12,456 nt of DNA from JAJZCD01 sp964570005 (GTDB lineage Bacteria; Patescibacteriota; Saccharimonadia; Saccharimonadales; UBA4665). The notes under the pieces were generated by a model. The model saw only the letters and a program-made list of their open reading frames with translations, ran no database searches and was not told where the DNA came from. Positions within the stretch are counted from its first letter, which is position 1. Every line of letters starts with the position of its first letter. Below are positions 1-5,253 of this stretch, piece by piece. The stretch covers positions 1 through 12,456 of the forward strand of contig CAZMWE010000033.1 in the NCBI GenBank assembly GCA_964570005.1. The letters run 5' to 3'. The position numbers were made by a program, and so were the translations under genes.

Positions 1-480
1 GGCTACTCGGCACTCTCCGCTGGTCTGGCGTTACTACCAGTGACAGTAGTTATGTTCCTGTTGTCTCCCCGCTTTGGAGCTTTGGCCGGGAAGCATGGGC
101 CGCGACTATTTATGGCGATCGGACCGATTATAGCCGGGGTGGGATTTCTATTGATGCTACGCATAACTTCCCATGTACGGTACTGGTCAGACTTACTACC
201 GGGCTTGCTCGTCTTTGCGTTGGGACTTTCTATGACTGTTGCGCCCCTCACGTCGGCAGTGTTGGCAGATGTTGAGACGCAGCAAGCCGGAATCGCCTCT
301 GCCGTCAACAACGCTGTTGCCCGAATCGCTGGCCTTATCACTATTGCCGTTGCCGGAGTTATCGTGGGCACTACATTAGATCTAAATGGCTTTCGCCACG
401 CAATCTTGGTTACCGCAGTCCTTGTTGTGGTTGGGGGAATCATATCGGCAGTCGGCATTCGCAACCATAAACCTGCATAG
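1..480 (+). CDS. DHA2-type MFS drug transporter, C-terminal part (5' end outside window)
   Basis: The reading frame is open from the first base, so only the last 159 residues are present. They resemble the C-terminal third of the 14-helix EmrB/QacA (DHA2) branch of the major facilitator superfamily, proton-coupled exporters of drugs and other hydrophobic molecules in the cytoplasmic membrane. Visible are four or five hydrophobic helices, a cytoplasmic loop with PRFGALAGKHGPR (a degenerate motif-A-like inter-helix loop), and the stretch DVETQQAGIASAVNNAVARI, which corresponds to the family's conserved AGIASGVNNA-type segment. The protein ends shortly after its last helix with a basic tail (IRNHKPA). 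No partner gene is visible. Family assignment is firm; substrate is unknown. Confidence 0.85.
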   Translation, partial: GYSALSAGLALLPVTVVMFLLSPRFGALAGKHGPRLFMAIGPIIAGVGFLLMLRITSHVRYWSDLLPGLLVFALGLSMTVAPLTSAVLADVETQQAGIASAVNNAVARIAGLITIAVAGVIVGTTLDLNGFRHAILVTAVLVVVGGIISAVGIRNHKPA

Positions 481-498
481 CGCGTAGTTCCATACCTC

Positions 499-522
499 CA
501 AGGCTACGGCCTGCCAGCCTTG
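499..522 (+). terminator. Possible weak hairpin downstream of the MFS gene
   Basis: CAAGGCT (499-505) pairs with AGCCTTG (516-522) around a 10-base loop, 19 bases after the transporter stop. There is no following T-tract, so a factor-independent terminator is doubtful. It may only be an RNA 3'-end stabilising hairpin. Confidence 0.25.
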
Positions 523-592
523 CGGATTGTAAATGTAGATCGCTGGTTTGGCGGCAAGCATAGATACTACCGTAAGGCTTAGCGTAAATACT

Positions 593-621
593 TTGACAAT
601 ACCCAAGCCACCCCCTATAGT
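593..621 (+). promoter_or_regulatory. Sigma70-type promoter for the six-Cys protein gene
   Basis: TTGACA (593-598), a 17-base spacer and TATAGT (616-621) form a near-consensus promoter. The expected transcription start is at 628-629, where an ATG (629-631) lies. The strand-symmetric core TATAGTA also reads as TACTAT on the minus strand (617-622) with TTACAG 17 bases away, so weak divergent transcription cannot be excluded. Confidence 0.7.
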
Positions 622-746
622 ACCTCTTATGGCAAAAACCTGTAATAAAGCTGGATATAATTAAACCCAAAGAAGATGAGATCCGAGCTTATAGCGCCAA
701 TAAGCTATTCAGACTTGTAAAACGGTACGACAGGTTAGTTGTTCTG

Positions 747-1136
747 GTGTTGGTAGTAGTAGGGATCGCTTTCACAGCTTTCCATGTTGCATCCTCAAAG
801 CCTAAGCATTGCACCACAGAAGCCTGCTTCAATCCCGAGTTTAGCAGCTGTGCACCGGTGGTCTTTGACTACTCCATACAATCCCTAGGGGCGGTAAGAT
901 ACCAGGTCGCACATAGCGATGTTCGTAGCGGGGGTTGTTACGTAACCGTGACATACACTAAAAACCCTGCCAATCCTTCGTGGGTGAACAAGCCGATGGC
1001 CTGCATTTTTAATAATAAGATGCCTGCTGCGCAGTCTGCCGCCGCTGTCTTCAACGACTTGTTGTCGGGGCGGAATACGTATAGTTGTACTGGTCCGTTG
1101 GTTGCTATCATCCAAGCAGACGGTCAAGGTCGCTAG
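747..1136 (+). CDS. Small membrane-anchored or exported protein with six cysteines; 5' end uncertain or frameshifted
   Basis: I do not recognise the family. The frame starting at GTG 747 gives 129 residues: a hydrophobic segment at the N-terminus, then an extracytoplasmic-looking domain with six cysteines (in KHC, EAC, SSC, GGC, MAC and YSC contexts), enough for three disulfides. The same frame stays open upstream to 621 and encodes a protein-like, charged stretch (KPKEDEIRAYSANKLFRLVKR) ending right before the hydrophobic helix, as expected for a signal anchor. No standard start codon lies in that upstream part. An ATG at 629, right at the start of a consensus promoter's transcript, is in a different frame and stops at 662-664. 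Skipping one base near T662 would join the two into a 168-residue protein. So the true start is either GTG 747 or ATG 629 with a frameshift. No strong Shine-Dalgarno precedes 747. Confidence 0.6.
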   Translation: MLVVVGIAFTAFHVASSKPKHCTTEACFNPEFSSCAPVVFDYSIQSLGAVRYQVAHSDVRSGGCYVTVTYTKNPANPSWVNKPMACIFNNKMPAAQSAAAVFNDLLSGRNTYSCTGPLVAIIQADGQGR

Positions 1137-1173
1137 TTAAAATCCGAAGCTATATCAGTCTCCATGAGCCCGG

Positions 1174-1611
1174 CTAGCTCTTGGTGAGCGGGGTGACCTT
1201 GGCAGTGCAGAAAGCGCAGCGTGTGGCGGCTTTTGGGATAGTGCTCAAGCATTCCGGGCACTTGCGGTCGCTCGGCTCTTTAGGTCCCTTGCCGCGGTTT
1301 GCCAGAGTCTGCAGGTGGTTGATGGGCTGCACCACCAAGAAGAACACTACGGTGGCAATGATCAGGAATGAAATGACGTTGCTGACAAAATCTCCCCAGG
1401 GAAATGTGAAATGGCGGCCGAGAGTGTCAAAGTGGGCAATACCCTGGATGGCGGTGCCCTTGCTACTGCCAGTTACACCATTGATGAGTGGCTGAATTAA
1501 ATCTTTGACAAGCGAGCTGATGACTGCGTTGAACGTCGCACCGATCACTACCGCCACCGCCAGATCCACTACGTTGCCGCGCAGGATAAACTTTTTGAAT
1601 TCGTTTAACAT
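1174..1611 (-). CDS. mscL: Large-conductance mechanosensitive channel MscL with C-terminal zinc-ribbon
   Basis: The product is a 145-residue homologue of MscL, the inner-membrane pore that opens under hypo-osmotic membrane tension. The N-terminal amphipathic helix and TM1 are typical (FKKFILRGNVVDLAVAVVIG, residues 5-24). They are followed by the periplasmic loop and TM2 (about residues 76-95, ISFLIIATVVFFLVVQPIN). The C-terminal part differs from E. coli MscL: instead of only a helical bundle it has two CxxC pairs, Cys118/121 and Cys132/135, which look like a zinc ribbon. The start at 1611 was chosen because it gives the family N-terminus and is preceded by AAAGGAG at proper spacing; in-frame codons further upstream (to 1716) run into the tRNA-Thr gene. 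It is a monocistronic minus-strand gene with its own extended -10 promoter. Confidence 0.93.
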   Translation of the reverse strand: MLNEFKKFILRGNVVDLAVAVVIGATFNAVISSLVKDLIQPLINGVTGSSKGTAIQGIAHFDTLGRHFTFPWGDFVSNVISFLIIATVVFFLVVQPINHLQTLANRGKGPKEPSDRKCPECLSTIPKAATRCAFCTAKVTPLTKS

Positions 1612-1629
1612 ACTATCTCCTTTTGGAGT

Positions 1630-1659
1630 ATTGTAACACCGGTACGTACCTGTTTGTAA
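1630..1659 (-). promoter_or_regulatory. mscL promoter (extended -10), sharing its -35 with the tRNA promoter
   Basis: Read on the minus strand: TTACAA (1659-1654), an 18-base spacer, and TGT-TACAAT with the -10 at 1635-1630. The predicted start is near 1623, giving an 11-base leader containing the Shine-Dalgarno. The -35 hexamer is the exact complement of the tRNA-Thr promoter's -35. Confidence 0.6.
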
Positions 1660-1682
1660 GATGGGGCAGCAGGCCGTATAAT
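1654..1682 (+). promoter_or_regulatory. Promoter of the tRNA-Thr/tRNA-Gly unit
   Basis: TTGTAA (1654-1659), 17 bases, and a perfect TATAAT (1677-1682) place the transcription start near 1689, leaving a 23-base 5' leader before tRNA-Thr. Confidence 0.75.
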
Positions 1683-1711
1683 GGTGCGGACGGCAGGGAA
1701 GTAGCCAAAAC

Positions 1712-1788
1712 GCCACCTTAGCTCAGTTGGCTAGAGCATCGCTTTCGTAAAGCGGGGGTCCGGGGTTCGAATCCCCGAGGTGGCTCCA
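1712..1788 (+). tRNA. tRNA-Thr(CGT)
   Basis: A full cloverleaf can be drawn: acceptor GCCACCT/AGGTGGC, D-arm GCTC/GAGC, anticodon stem TCGCT/AGCGG with loop TTCGTAA (anticodon CGT, reading ACG), and T-arm CGGGG/CCCCG with TTCGAAT. CCA is encoded. The discriminator base (position 73, base 1785) is T, so the mature 3' end is UCCA. This matters for the thrS leader described below. Confidence 0.96.
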
Positions 1789-1815
1789 GAACGTTTATGA
1801 CAACCTGACGGTTTT

Positions 1816-1890
1816 GCGGGTATCGTATAGCGGCTATTATGTGACCTTCCCAAGGTCGAGATCCGGGTTCGACTCCCGGTACCCGCACCA
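1816..1890 (+). tRNA. tRNA-Gly(CCC)
   Basis: Acceptor GCGGGTA/TACCCGC; anticodon stem TGACC/GGTCG with loop TTCCCAA (anticodon CCC, reading GGG); T-arm CGGG/CCCG with TTCGACT; discriminator A and encoded CCA. It lies 27 bases after tRNA-Thr with no promoter between, so the two are probably one transcript. Confidence 0.95.
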
Positions 1891-1920
1891 TTTCTGTATT
1901 CGACGCTGCTAGCTGCAGTC

Positions 1921-1929
1921 TGCTACAAT
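1921..1929 (+). promoter_or_regulatory. Extended -10 promoter for the membrane protein/glycosyltransferase pair
   Basis: TGC-TACAAT (1921-1929) with only a poor -35 (TTCGAC at 1899-1904, 19-base spacer). The expected start is near 1936, with about 25 bases of leader before ATG 1961. Read-through from the tRNAs is possible because no clear terminator follows tRNA-Gly. Confidence 0.5.
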
Positions 1930-1960
1930 AGGTTTTGAACAATTGGGCTAGTACTTAAGT

Positions 1961-2317
1961 ATGGCAACTCAAAAGCATTTTCTTCAAGACAGAACGGCGC
2001 TACTGCTGGTCAGCGGTATGGCTTTTTTGACACTCGCCTCTGTGGTACTCATTCTGCTGGAACTTGTCAGCCGGCAGAGTAGTAGTTATATCATTTCGAA
2101 CCGGCCGTCGCTGGGTATCGACCACTACACCACGGGTACGGTTGCCGATATTCTGGCATTCGTAGTGGCCGTCGTCCTGATTTCTACCGTCGGGGCAGTG
2201 CTAGGCTACCGCACCTATCCGGTCCGGCGCGAATTATCGTTAGTCATTCTGGTACTGACTTTGCCTCTCCTCGTGTTCCTGATTGTGGTTAGCAACGCTC
2301 TTTTGGTGCTAAGATAA
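1961..2317 (+). CDS. Three-helix membrane protein next to the glycosyltransferase, function unknown
   Basis: The 118-residue product has three predicted membrane helices (about residues 12-35, 58-82 and 91-117), a short polar loop between the first two, and a basic YRTYPVRR loop between the last two. I do not recognise a family. Its stop is 6 bases before the glycosyltransferase start, which itself lacks a Shine-Dalgarno, so the two are probably translationally coupled. That makes this protein a plausible membrane partner or accessory subunit of the transferase, by inference only. No convincing Shine-Dalgarno precedes its ATG either. Confidence 0.75.
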   Translation: MATQKHFLQDRTALLLVSGMAFLTLASVVLILLELVSRQSSSYIISNRPSLGIDHYTTGTVADILAFVVAVVLISTVGAVLGYRTYPVRRELSLVILVLTLPLLVFLIVVSNALLVLR

Positions 2318-2323
2318 CTAGTA

Positions 2324-3949
2324 ATGTCCAACATAGAAATACCGTTCCCAAAGGAGCGCGGCCGGCGCTACCGCTTTTTTGAAATCCTGCCTGGCGCCCT
2401 GTCATATTTCATGCTGGCGTTGCCGGTTATCCTGAGCCTCATAAACGTGACGCTGGCGGCCGTATTCGTGCTGGTGTACCTGCTAATAAACTTTACACGC
2501 GGTGTCGCGTACACGGTCCGTAGCCTACATGGCTACCATGTCATGCGCACTCACCAAAAGTACCCATGGGCAAAGATGTTGCATGAGCTTGAAAGCGGCG
2601 AGGTACCACCGCAGGCGAAGCGCCCGAAGTGGCATGTTCAAGAAATAGCACGCGCCAAAGCGGAGCGTCCGTTGCTCATGCCGCCAAGCAAGGTTTTGCA
2701 CGTGATCATCATGGCTACCGTATCCGAAACTGAAGAGATCCTGACTGGTACCGTCGAATCGGTGCTTGCCAGTGACTTTAACATGAAGGAGCAGGTCATA
2801 TTTATATTGGCGTACGAGGGCAGGGCGGGCGAGGCAACCGAAGAACGAGCCCGCAAGCTCATTACCAGATACAAGAACCGTTTCCGTGATGCCTTTGCCG
2901 TCAAACATCCGGCGGGCTTACCAGGAGAGATAATAGGCAAGGGCGGTAACATAAACTATGCTGCCCGCGAACTGCAAAAATACCTGGAAAAGCGGGACAT
3001 TGACCCTTTGCGGGTGATGGTAACCACACTAGATGCCGATAATCGTCCCGACAAGAATTATCTGAACGCCGTGACGTACGCCTACGTGGCGGCACCCGAT
3101 CCGATCCATGCTTCGTACCAGCCGGTTTCGCTCTATACAAATAACATCTGGGATGTGCCGGCGCCTATGCGAGTGATTGCTACAGGTAACTCCTTATTCA
3201 CCTTTGTCGTCTCGCTGCGTCAGCATGCGCTGCGCAATTTTTCGAGCCACTCACAGCCCATGGCTGCACTCATCCAAACGGACTTCTGGAGTGCCCGCAC
3301 AGTAGTAGAGGATGGCCACCAGTTCTGGCGATCATATCTAACATTTGAGGGAAATTACCGTGTTTACCCGGTGCAGTTGCCCATCTCGCAGGATGCCGTA
3401 CTGACGGAAGGTTACCGTCGGACTCTGCGAGCCCAATTTATTCAGTTACGGCGCTGGACATATGGTGCGTCAGACGTGGCGTACCTGGCAGAGTTCGGCT
3501 TTTTCCGTAAAAACAAGATTTCAAAGTGGGACTTATGGACAAAATTCTGGCGCTTACTTGAGGGGCATGTGACGTGGGCGGTCGGGCCGGTACTAATCCT
3601 AGTCGGTGGTTTCATACCAGCGTTGTTTAATCATAAAGATATTGCGGTCTACGAGCTGCCGCTTGTGGTCAGCCACGTGCAGACTGTGGGGACCGTGCTG
3701 CTGATTATTACGATGTACATGGCGCTCCGTTTGCTGCCACCCAAGCCGGCGCGCTATAAGCGCCACCGTACTGTTCTGATGGTGCTGCAGTGGGTGTATT
3801 ACCCGGTCACCACGTTTGGCTACAACGTACTGGCGGCGTTTAACTCGCAGACACGTCTGATTTTTAAGCGCTACCTCACTAAGTTCGATGTTACGGAAAA
3901 GGCGGTCGTGATTGATACCAAAGAACACGGGGCAGTTATCCGCAAATAA
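2324..3949 (+). CDS. Membrane-bound processive glycosyltransferase, family 2 (cellulose/hyaluronan synthase-like)
   Basis: The 541-residue protein has the layout of processive GT2 polysaccharide synthases: hydrophobic N-terminal helices (about residues 20-58), a cytosolic GT-A catalytic domain (about 120-400) and C-terminal helices (about 411-433, 445-470 and 485-503). Catalytic signatures are present in order: DAD at 237-239 (nucleotide-sugar/metal binding), a VEDGHQFWRSY segment (acidic residues at 329-330, likely general base region) and QLRRW at 374-378, the QxxRW motif that binds the acceptor terminus in processive enzymes. It would extend an exopolysaccharide or surface glycan from a nucleotide sugar on the cytoplasmic side and pass it outwards. 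The sugar cannot be told from sequence. No PilZ or C-terminal c-di-GMP module is visible. Confidence 0.88.
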   Translation: MSNIEIPFPKERGRRYRFFEILPGALSYFMLALPVILSLINVTLAAVFVLVYLLINFTRGVAYTVRSLHGYHVMRTHQKYPWAKMLHELESGEVPPQAKRPKWHVQEIARAKAERPLLMPPSKVLHVIIMATVSETEEILTGTVESVLASDFNMKEQVIFILAYEGRAGEATEERARKLITRYKNRFRDAFAVKHPAGLPGEIIGKGGNINYAARELQKYLEKRDIDPLRVMVTTLDADNRPDKNYLNAVTYAYVAAPDPIHASYQPVSLYTNNIWDVPAPMRVIATGNSLFTFVVSLRQHALRNFSSHSQPMAALIQTDFWSARTVVEDGHQFWRSYLTFEGNYRVYPVQLPISQDAVLTEGYRRTLRAQFIQLRRWTYGASDVAYLAEFGFFRKNKISKWDLWTKFWRLLEGHVTWAVGPVLILVGGFIPALFNHKDIAVYELPLVVSHVQTVGTVLLIITMYMALRLLPPKPARYKRHRTVLMVLQWVYYPVTTFGYNVLAAFNSQTRLIFKRYLTKFDVTEKAVVIDTKEHGAVIRK

Positions 3950-3951
3950 TT

Positions 3952-3971
3952 CCCGATATTCTCGTTTCGGG
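3952..3971. terminator. Possible weak hairpin between convergent genes
   Basis: CCCGA (3952-3956) can pair with TCGGG (3967-3971) in the 27-base gap between the convergent glycosyltransferase and nrdR-like genes. There is no clear T-tract on either strand, so this is a weak call. Confidence 0.25.
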
Positions 3972-3976
3972 CCAGG

Positions 3977-4384
3977 TTAAGCTTTGTGGTGGTATGCCGC
4001 GTACTGCACCGCGGCGGCCTGGTCGAAGTGTTTAAGCACCTGCAGGGCGGTAGTAATAATGTCGGCGCGAGTCAGGGTGGCCGCTGTGAGACTGTGCAGA
4101 AGCTTGCCGGTTATAGTTGCAGTGAGTGCGCTGGCATCGCGGACCGGCGCGTCGCGGTGTCCAACCGCCTGCAGAATACTCACAAAAAGTTGATCGCGGT
4201 TAAACGGCTGTACGCCGCTGGTACCAGAACGAATAACAAGACTGGTACTGAAGTCGATCGCTTCGTTCGTGGTGAAGATGGCACCGCAGGCAGTACAGGC
4301 TCGCCGCCGCCAAACCTGACGCAGACGCTTTTGAGGTCGTGAATTGGTGACCTGGGTCCGGCTACCGCAGTAAATGCAAACCAT
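3977..4384 (-). CDS. nrdR: NrdR-like transcriptional repressor (zinc ribbon plus ATP-cone)
   Basis: The 135-residue protein matches the NrdR layout. It begins with a zinc ribbon with Cys3, Cys6, Cys30 and Cys33 (VCIYCGS...ACTACG, including the family-typical NSR segment). An ATP-cone follows from about residue 45 onwards (VIRSGTSGVQPFNRDQLFVSIL), the module that senses dATP/ATP. NrdR represses ribonucleotide-reductase genes. The start at 4384 puts the first CxxC at residues 3-6, as in the family; a second in-frame ATG at 4411 would add nine residues (MIALCQYVD). Neither has a strong Shine-Dalgarno. The ATP-cone is more divergent than usual and the protein is slightly shorter than typical NrdR (about 150). 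No ribonucleotide-reductase gene is in the window. Confidence 0.82.
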   Translation of the reverse strand: MVCIYCGSRTQVTNSRPQKRLRQVWRRRACTACGAIFTTNEAIDFSTSLVIRSGTSGVQPFNRDQLFVSILQAVGHRDAPVRDASALTATITGKLLHSLTAATLTRADIITTALQVLKHFDQAAAVQYAAYHHKA

Positions 4385-4386
4385 GT

Positions 4387-4396
4387 CTACATATTG
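4387..4396. promoter_or_regulatory. NrdR-box-like site just upstream of the nrdR-like start
   Basis: The minus-strand 10-mer CAATATGTAG fits the core of the published NrdR box (C-W-A-T-A-T-x-T-W-G, from the consensus acaCwAtATaTwGtgt), but the outer flanks do not match. It lies 3-12 bases upstream of the chosen start codon. A single half-conserved box can occur by chance. Confidence 0.25.
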
Positions 4397-4449
4397 GCAT
4401 AACGCTATCACTTTCGCTAGTGGAAAACTGACAGAGAACTGTGGGGAAC

Positions 4450-4485
4450 TAAAAAGGCCAGAGGTCGTTTGCCTCTGGCCGGGTT
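4450..4485. terminator. Bidirectional hairpin terminator of the 40-codon gene
   Basis: GGCCAGAGG (4456-4464) and CCTCTGGCC (4472-4480) form a perfect 9-bp stem with a 7-base loop. On the minus strand it is followed directly by TTTTT, a classical terminator for the small gene that ends at 4503; on the plus strand GGGTTTT follows. Confidence 0.85.
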
Positions 4486-4502
4486 TTCATTTTGGCGTAA
4501 AC

Positions 4503-4625
4503 TTAGTCGTTGCTTTGTGGGGAAAGACGGACACGGCGAACACGATTGACGTATTTCACCTCCGGGAGCTCCTCAAAAAACAACTGAAAACTCGCAAGCG
4601 AGTCTACTTGTTGTTTGGCACTCAC
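4503..4625 (-). CDS. Candidate 40-residue small protein, function unknown
   Basis: This short frame is supported by the whole transcription unit around it: a TTGACA-17-TAGTAT promoter, a GAGG Shine-Dalgarno (plus-strand bases 4633-4636) 7 bases before a GTG start, 40 codons, a TAA stop, and a hairpin with a T-tract about 20 bases further on. The peptide starts SAKQQVDSLASFQLFFEELP, acidic and partly hydrophobic, and ends in a basic stretch (KYVNRVRRVRLSPQSND). It has no membrane helix and no signal peptide. I do not recognise it. A non-coding RNA of about 190 nt using the same promoter and terminator is the alternative. Confidence 0.55.
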   Translation of the reverse strand: MSAKQQVDSLASFQLFFEELPEVKYVNRVRRVRLSPQSND

Positions 4626-4649
4626 CAAAACACCTCGTTTAACCGTTCA

Positions 4650-4678
4650 ATACTACCGGAAGCTGCGGTTTATGTCAA
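4650..4678 (-). promoter_or_regulatory. Consensus promoter of the 40-codon gene
   Basis: Read on the minus strand: a perfect TTGACA (4678-4673), a 17-base spacer, and TAGTAT (4655-4650). The predicted start is near 4643, giving an 18-base leader that contains the Shine-Dalgarno. Confidence 0.75.
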
Positions 4679-4710
4679 CCCTCTGCGAGACGCTAATACT
4701 TAGCCCGAGC

Positions 4711-4739
4711 TTGCGTCAACAGAGGTGGTGTGCTATATT
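4711..4739 (+). promoter_or_regulatory. Promoter of the tRNA-Val unit
   Basis: TTGCGT (4711-4716), 17 bases, and TGC-TATATT with the -10 at 4734-4739. The predicted start is near 4746, about 100 bases before tRNA-Val, an unusually long tRNA leader in which I see no gene. Confidence 0.6.
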
Positions 4740-4813
4740 AATACAAAGCTTCAGCTCCTACACTAGGGAAAAAGAGCAGTCGGAGACTCCAGCTTTTGCC
4801 GAAGCCCCGCGTG

Positions 4814-4842
4814 ATGTGAAAAACAGTTAGGTTTTGTCACAT
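4814..4842 (+). other. Long imperfect inverted repeat in the tRNA-Val leader
   Basis: ATGTGAAAAAC (4814-4824) pairs with GTTTTGTCACAT (4831-4842) around AGTTAG: 11 pairs with one A-G mismatch. It ends 7 bases before the tRNA. With no T-tract on either side it does not look like a terminator; it may help RNA processing or form a protein-binding site. Confidence 0.4.
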
Positions 4843-4849
4843 GCCACTG

Positions 4850-4926
4850 GGGCGATTAGCTCATTTGGCTAGAGCGCTTCCTTGACGTGGAAGAGGTGAG
4901 AGGTTCGAATCCTCTATCGCCCACCA
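4850..4926 (+). tRNA. tRNA-Val(GAC)
   Basis: Acceptor GGGCGAT/ATCGCCC, D-arm GCTC/GAGC, anticodon stem CTTCC/GGAAG with loop TTGACGT (anticodon GAC, reading GTC), T-arm GAGAGG/CCTCT with TTCGAAT, discriminator A, encoded CCA. Confidence 0.96.
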
Positions 4927-4964
4927 ATATAAAAGCCCCGGTTAACCAGGGCTTTTATATTTAT
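4927..4964 (+). terminator. tRNA-Val terminator
   Basis: ATATAAAAGCCC (4927-4938) and GGGCTTTTATAT (4949-4960) form a 12-bp stem starting on the base after CCA, followed by TTTATAT. The loop contains the palindrome GGTTAACC. Confidence 0.85.
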
Positions 4965-5050
4965 ATAGAACATGACGGAGAAATACGGCTGAGTATTATC
5001 CGGCTATAGAAAAATCCAACGCCAAATGTGAGATAAAAGCGCGAAAATAG

Positions 5051-5080
5051 TTTTCCACACTATCCACACCCTGTGTAAAA
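5051..5080. promoter_or_regulatory. Cluster of three DnaA-box-like 9-mers
   Basis: TTTTCCACA (5051-5059) is directly followed by CTATCCACA (5060-5068) and, 3 bases on, by TGTGTAAAA (5072-5080), which reads TTTTACACA on the minus strand. Each is within one base of TTATCCACA or fits TTWTNCACA. No dnaA, dnaN or rpmH is nearby, so this is more likely a DnaA-binding or titration site than a proven origin, and it may be chance. Confidence 0.4.
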
Positions 5081-5130
5081 CATACTGCAAAAAAGTACTA
5101 GCCAAATCCGGCCACGGGCTCTATACTACT

Positions 5131-5224
5131 GGTTAGTGAGGCGAAGTTTTGCCGAGAGGTTTTAGCAAGGCAAAACATCCAAAACAGTCGGGCGAATTTG
5201 CGAGATCGCCCGACTGTTTTAGTT
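5131..5224 (+). ncRNA. Possible small RNA ending in a strong terminator
   Basis: A TATACT -10-like hexamer (5122-5127, poor -35) could start an RNA of about 90 nt. It contains an 8-bp hairpin, GTTTTGCC (5146-5153) with GGCAAAAC (5169-5176), followed by a strong terminator hairpin. No ORF with a ribosome site fits. It resembles small-RNA architecture but has weak promoter support. Confidence 0.35.
5181..5224. terminator. Strong bidirectional terminator upstream of the thrS leader
   Basis: AAAACAGTCGGGCGA (5181-5195) and TCGCCCGACTGTTTT (5206-5220) form a perfect 15-bp stem with a 10-base loop and a T-run at the 3' side. It insulates the thrS leader from upstream transcription. Confidence 0.88.
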
Positions 5225-5238
5225 GAGAGTTTTATCTG

Positions 5239-5247
5239 TGGTAAAAT
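5239..5247 (+). promoter_or_regulatory. Extended -10 promoter of the thrS leader RNA
   Basis: TGG-TAAAAT (5239-5247). No good -35 lies at 16-18 bases; TTGAGA at 5223-5228 is too close (13 bases). The predicted start is near 5254, just where the structured leader begins. Confidence 0.55.
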
Positions 5248-5253
5248 ACGATT

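Noticed and set aside
382..606. Minus-strand TTG-started frame with a signal-peptide-like start (MGIVKVFTLSLTVVSMLAA) and a -10/-35-like sequence upstream
   Set aside because: About 100 bases of it are antisense to the well-supported end of the MFS transporter, the start is a TTG, and the promoter-like bases overlap the better plus-strand promoter at 593-621. It could be revisited if homologues appear.
1718..1942. Minus-strand 74-codon frame across the tRNA-Thr and tRNA-Gly genes
   Set aside because: It contains the PRGFEPRTPALRKRCSSQLS and VPGVEPGSRPWEGH type strings that are known artefacts of translating tRNA genes in antisense.
4374..4830. Two overlapping plus-strand frames (4374-4703 and 4615-4830)
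   Set aside because: They run through the bidirectional terminator at 4456-4480 and over the minus-strand small gene and its promoter, with no Shine-Dalgarno or promoter of their own.
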